Shown one piece after another: positions 63,538 through 64,000 of a DNA stretch of 64,000 bases (positions within the stretch are counted from its first letter, which is position 1; each line of letters begins with the position of its first letter). Under the pieces are notes generated by a model. The model was not told the DNA's origin, made no database searches, and saw only the letters and a list, made by a program, of their open reading frames with translations. The translations under genes were made by a program, and so were the position numbers. The stretch is from Borreliella americana (GTDB lineage: Bacteria; Spirochaetota; Spirochaetia; Borreliales; Borreliaceae), in assembly GCF_021043605.1 (NCBI RefSeq), contig NZ_JAJNFB010000004.1:1-64000 (forward strand). The letters are read 5' to 3'.

Positions 63538-64000
63538 ATGGATAGTAGTGATGTTATTGACAAATTTAAGAATTCCTTTAAGGAAGAATCGATAGAAAAT
63601 ATTTCAGATATTGAGCAAGCACTTCTTAATCTTGAGGTAAGTTCAGATCAAGATATTATTAATTCTATTTTTAGAAATTTACATACCATAAAGGGAAGTT
63701 CTGGTATGTTCGGCTTTAATTTTACAGCATCGCTTGTCCACGAAATAGAAACAGTTCTTGATGTTGTAAAAAATGGTAAAGCCACTTTTAATCAGGCTGC
63801 TATTGATGCTACCTTAATGTCTGTTGATTTTATTAGAGAGCTTATTGAAGGTGATGAAGTAATTTCTGAGATTGACTTTGATAAGCGCAAACAATTTTTG
63901 GTAAATGAAATTAAAAAGGCTTTTGAAAGTTCTAATGATGTTAAGAGCACTTTTCAAGAAGTTTTAGAAAATGATTTTTCAAAGTCTGATAACAGTTCGG
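63538..64000 (+). CDS. cheA: Chemotaxis histidine kinase CheA (CheA1), N-terminal part
   Basis: The window ends inside this gene after 154 codons. The ATG at 63538 has a good Shine-Dalgarno (taaggaaag) 5-9 bases upstream. Residues 1-105 form the P1 (HPt) domain: FRNLHTIKGSSGMFGF contains the phospho-acceptor His49, followed by SLVHEIETVLDVVKNGKATF. A linker toward P2 follows. The dimerisation, kinase and regulatory domains are beyond the edge. Corresponds to cheA1 (BB_0567) by position after cheW2. Confidence 0.93.
   Translation, partial: MDSSDVIDKFKNSFKEESIENISDIEQALLNLEVSSDQDIINSIFRNLHTIKGSSGMFGFNFTASLVHEIETVLDVVKNGKATFNQAAIDATLMSVDFIRELIEGDEVISEIDFDKRKQFLVNEIKKAFESSNDVKSTFQEVLENDFSKSDNSS

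Overview
The window is a low-GC spirochaete chromosome segment. Gene content and gene order match the Borreliella (Borrelia burgdorferi sensu lato) chromosome, roughly the BB_0509 to BB_0567 interval. Supporting signs are very AT-rich DNA, archaeal/eukaryal-type PheRS subunits, chemotaxis genes in the cheW2-STAS-cheA1 order, a giant spirochaetal coiled-coil protein, and many TTG/GTG starts. Species within the complex cannot be fixed by eye. No plasmid-like, phage or insertion-sequence DNA and no CRISPR array was seen. The window is core chromosome with one decayed stretch.

Layout. 1-12.9 kb (+): the tail of a Der-like GTPase, a secreted NlpC/P60-like protein, a HAD phosphatase, a 2166-residue coiled-coil protein, pheS-pheT and trxB. 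12.9-17.3 kb (-): the heat-shock operon grpE-dnaK-dnaJ followed by an RlmB-type methyltransferase. 17.6-20.6 kb (+): nadE, then about 1.5 kb of gene decay holding an inositol-monophosphatase pseudogene. 20.6-27.5 kb: unknown genes, coaX, and a leftward block of aldo/keto reductase, DUF2400 protein, glucosaminidase and a membrane PAF-acetylhydrolase-like protein. 27.6-32.8 kb (+): PhnP-like hydrolase, exonuclease III, a secreted unknown and an M16 lipoprotein peptidase. 32.9-33.2 kb (-): tRNA-Glu and two tRNA-Lys. 33.2-37.1 kb (-): TPR protein, bactofilin, BI-1 protein and EF-G. 37.4-42 kb (+): KTSC protein, TPR lipoprotein, barrel-like protein, prs and an FGGY kinase. 42-47.2 kb (-): an overlapping operon cheY-fliS-flgN-like-polA-coaE-SPOR. 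47.4-57.1 kb: ligA, a secreted coiled-coil protein, three genes that look like a degenerate xanthine-dehydrogenase-type enzyme, then ptsH-ptsI-crr. 57.1-64 kb: htpG, gnd, three related small barrel-like proteins, and the start of a chemotaxis operon.

Most notable reading: several intact reading frames look like enzymes that kept the fold and lost the catalytic or cofactor residues. The trio at 51.2-54.4 kb aligns in order with the molybdopterin, 2Fe-2S and FAD subunits of the xanthine dehydrogenase family, but the hallmark residues are mostly gone. NadE keeps its synthetase motif but appears to have lost all three nitrilase/glutaminase catalytic residues. A membrane protein at 26.2-27.5 kb resembles PAF acetylhydrolase without the nucleophile motif. 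Three genes (nadE, the 607-residue unknown at 21.2 kb, and ligA) have promoters placed so that transcription would begin at or next to the start codon, with no Shine-Dalgarno sequence. All homology statements come from reading motifs by eye; no database search was run.
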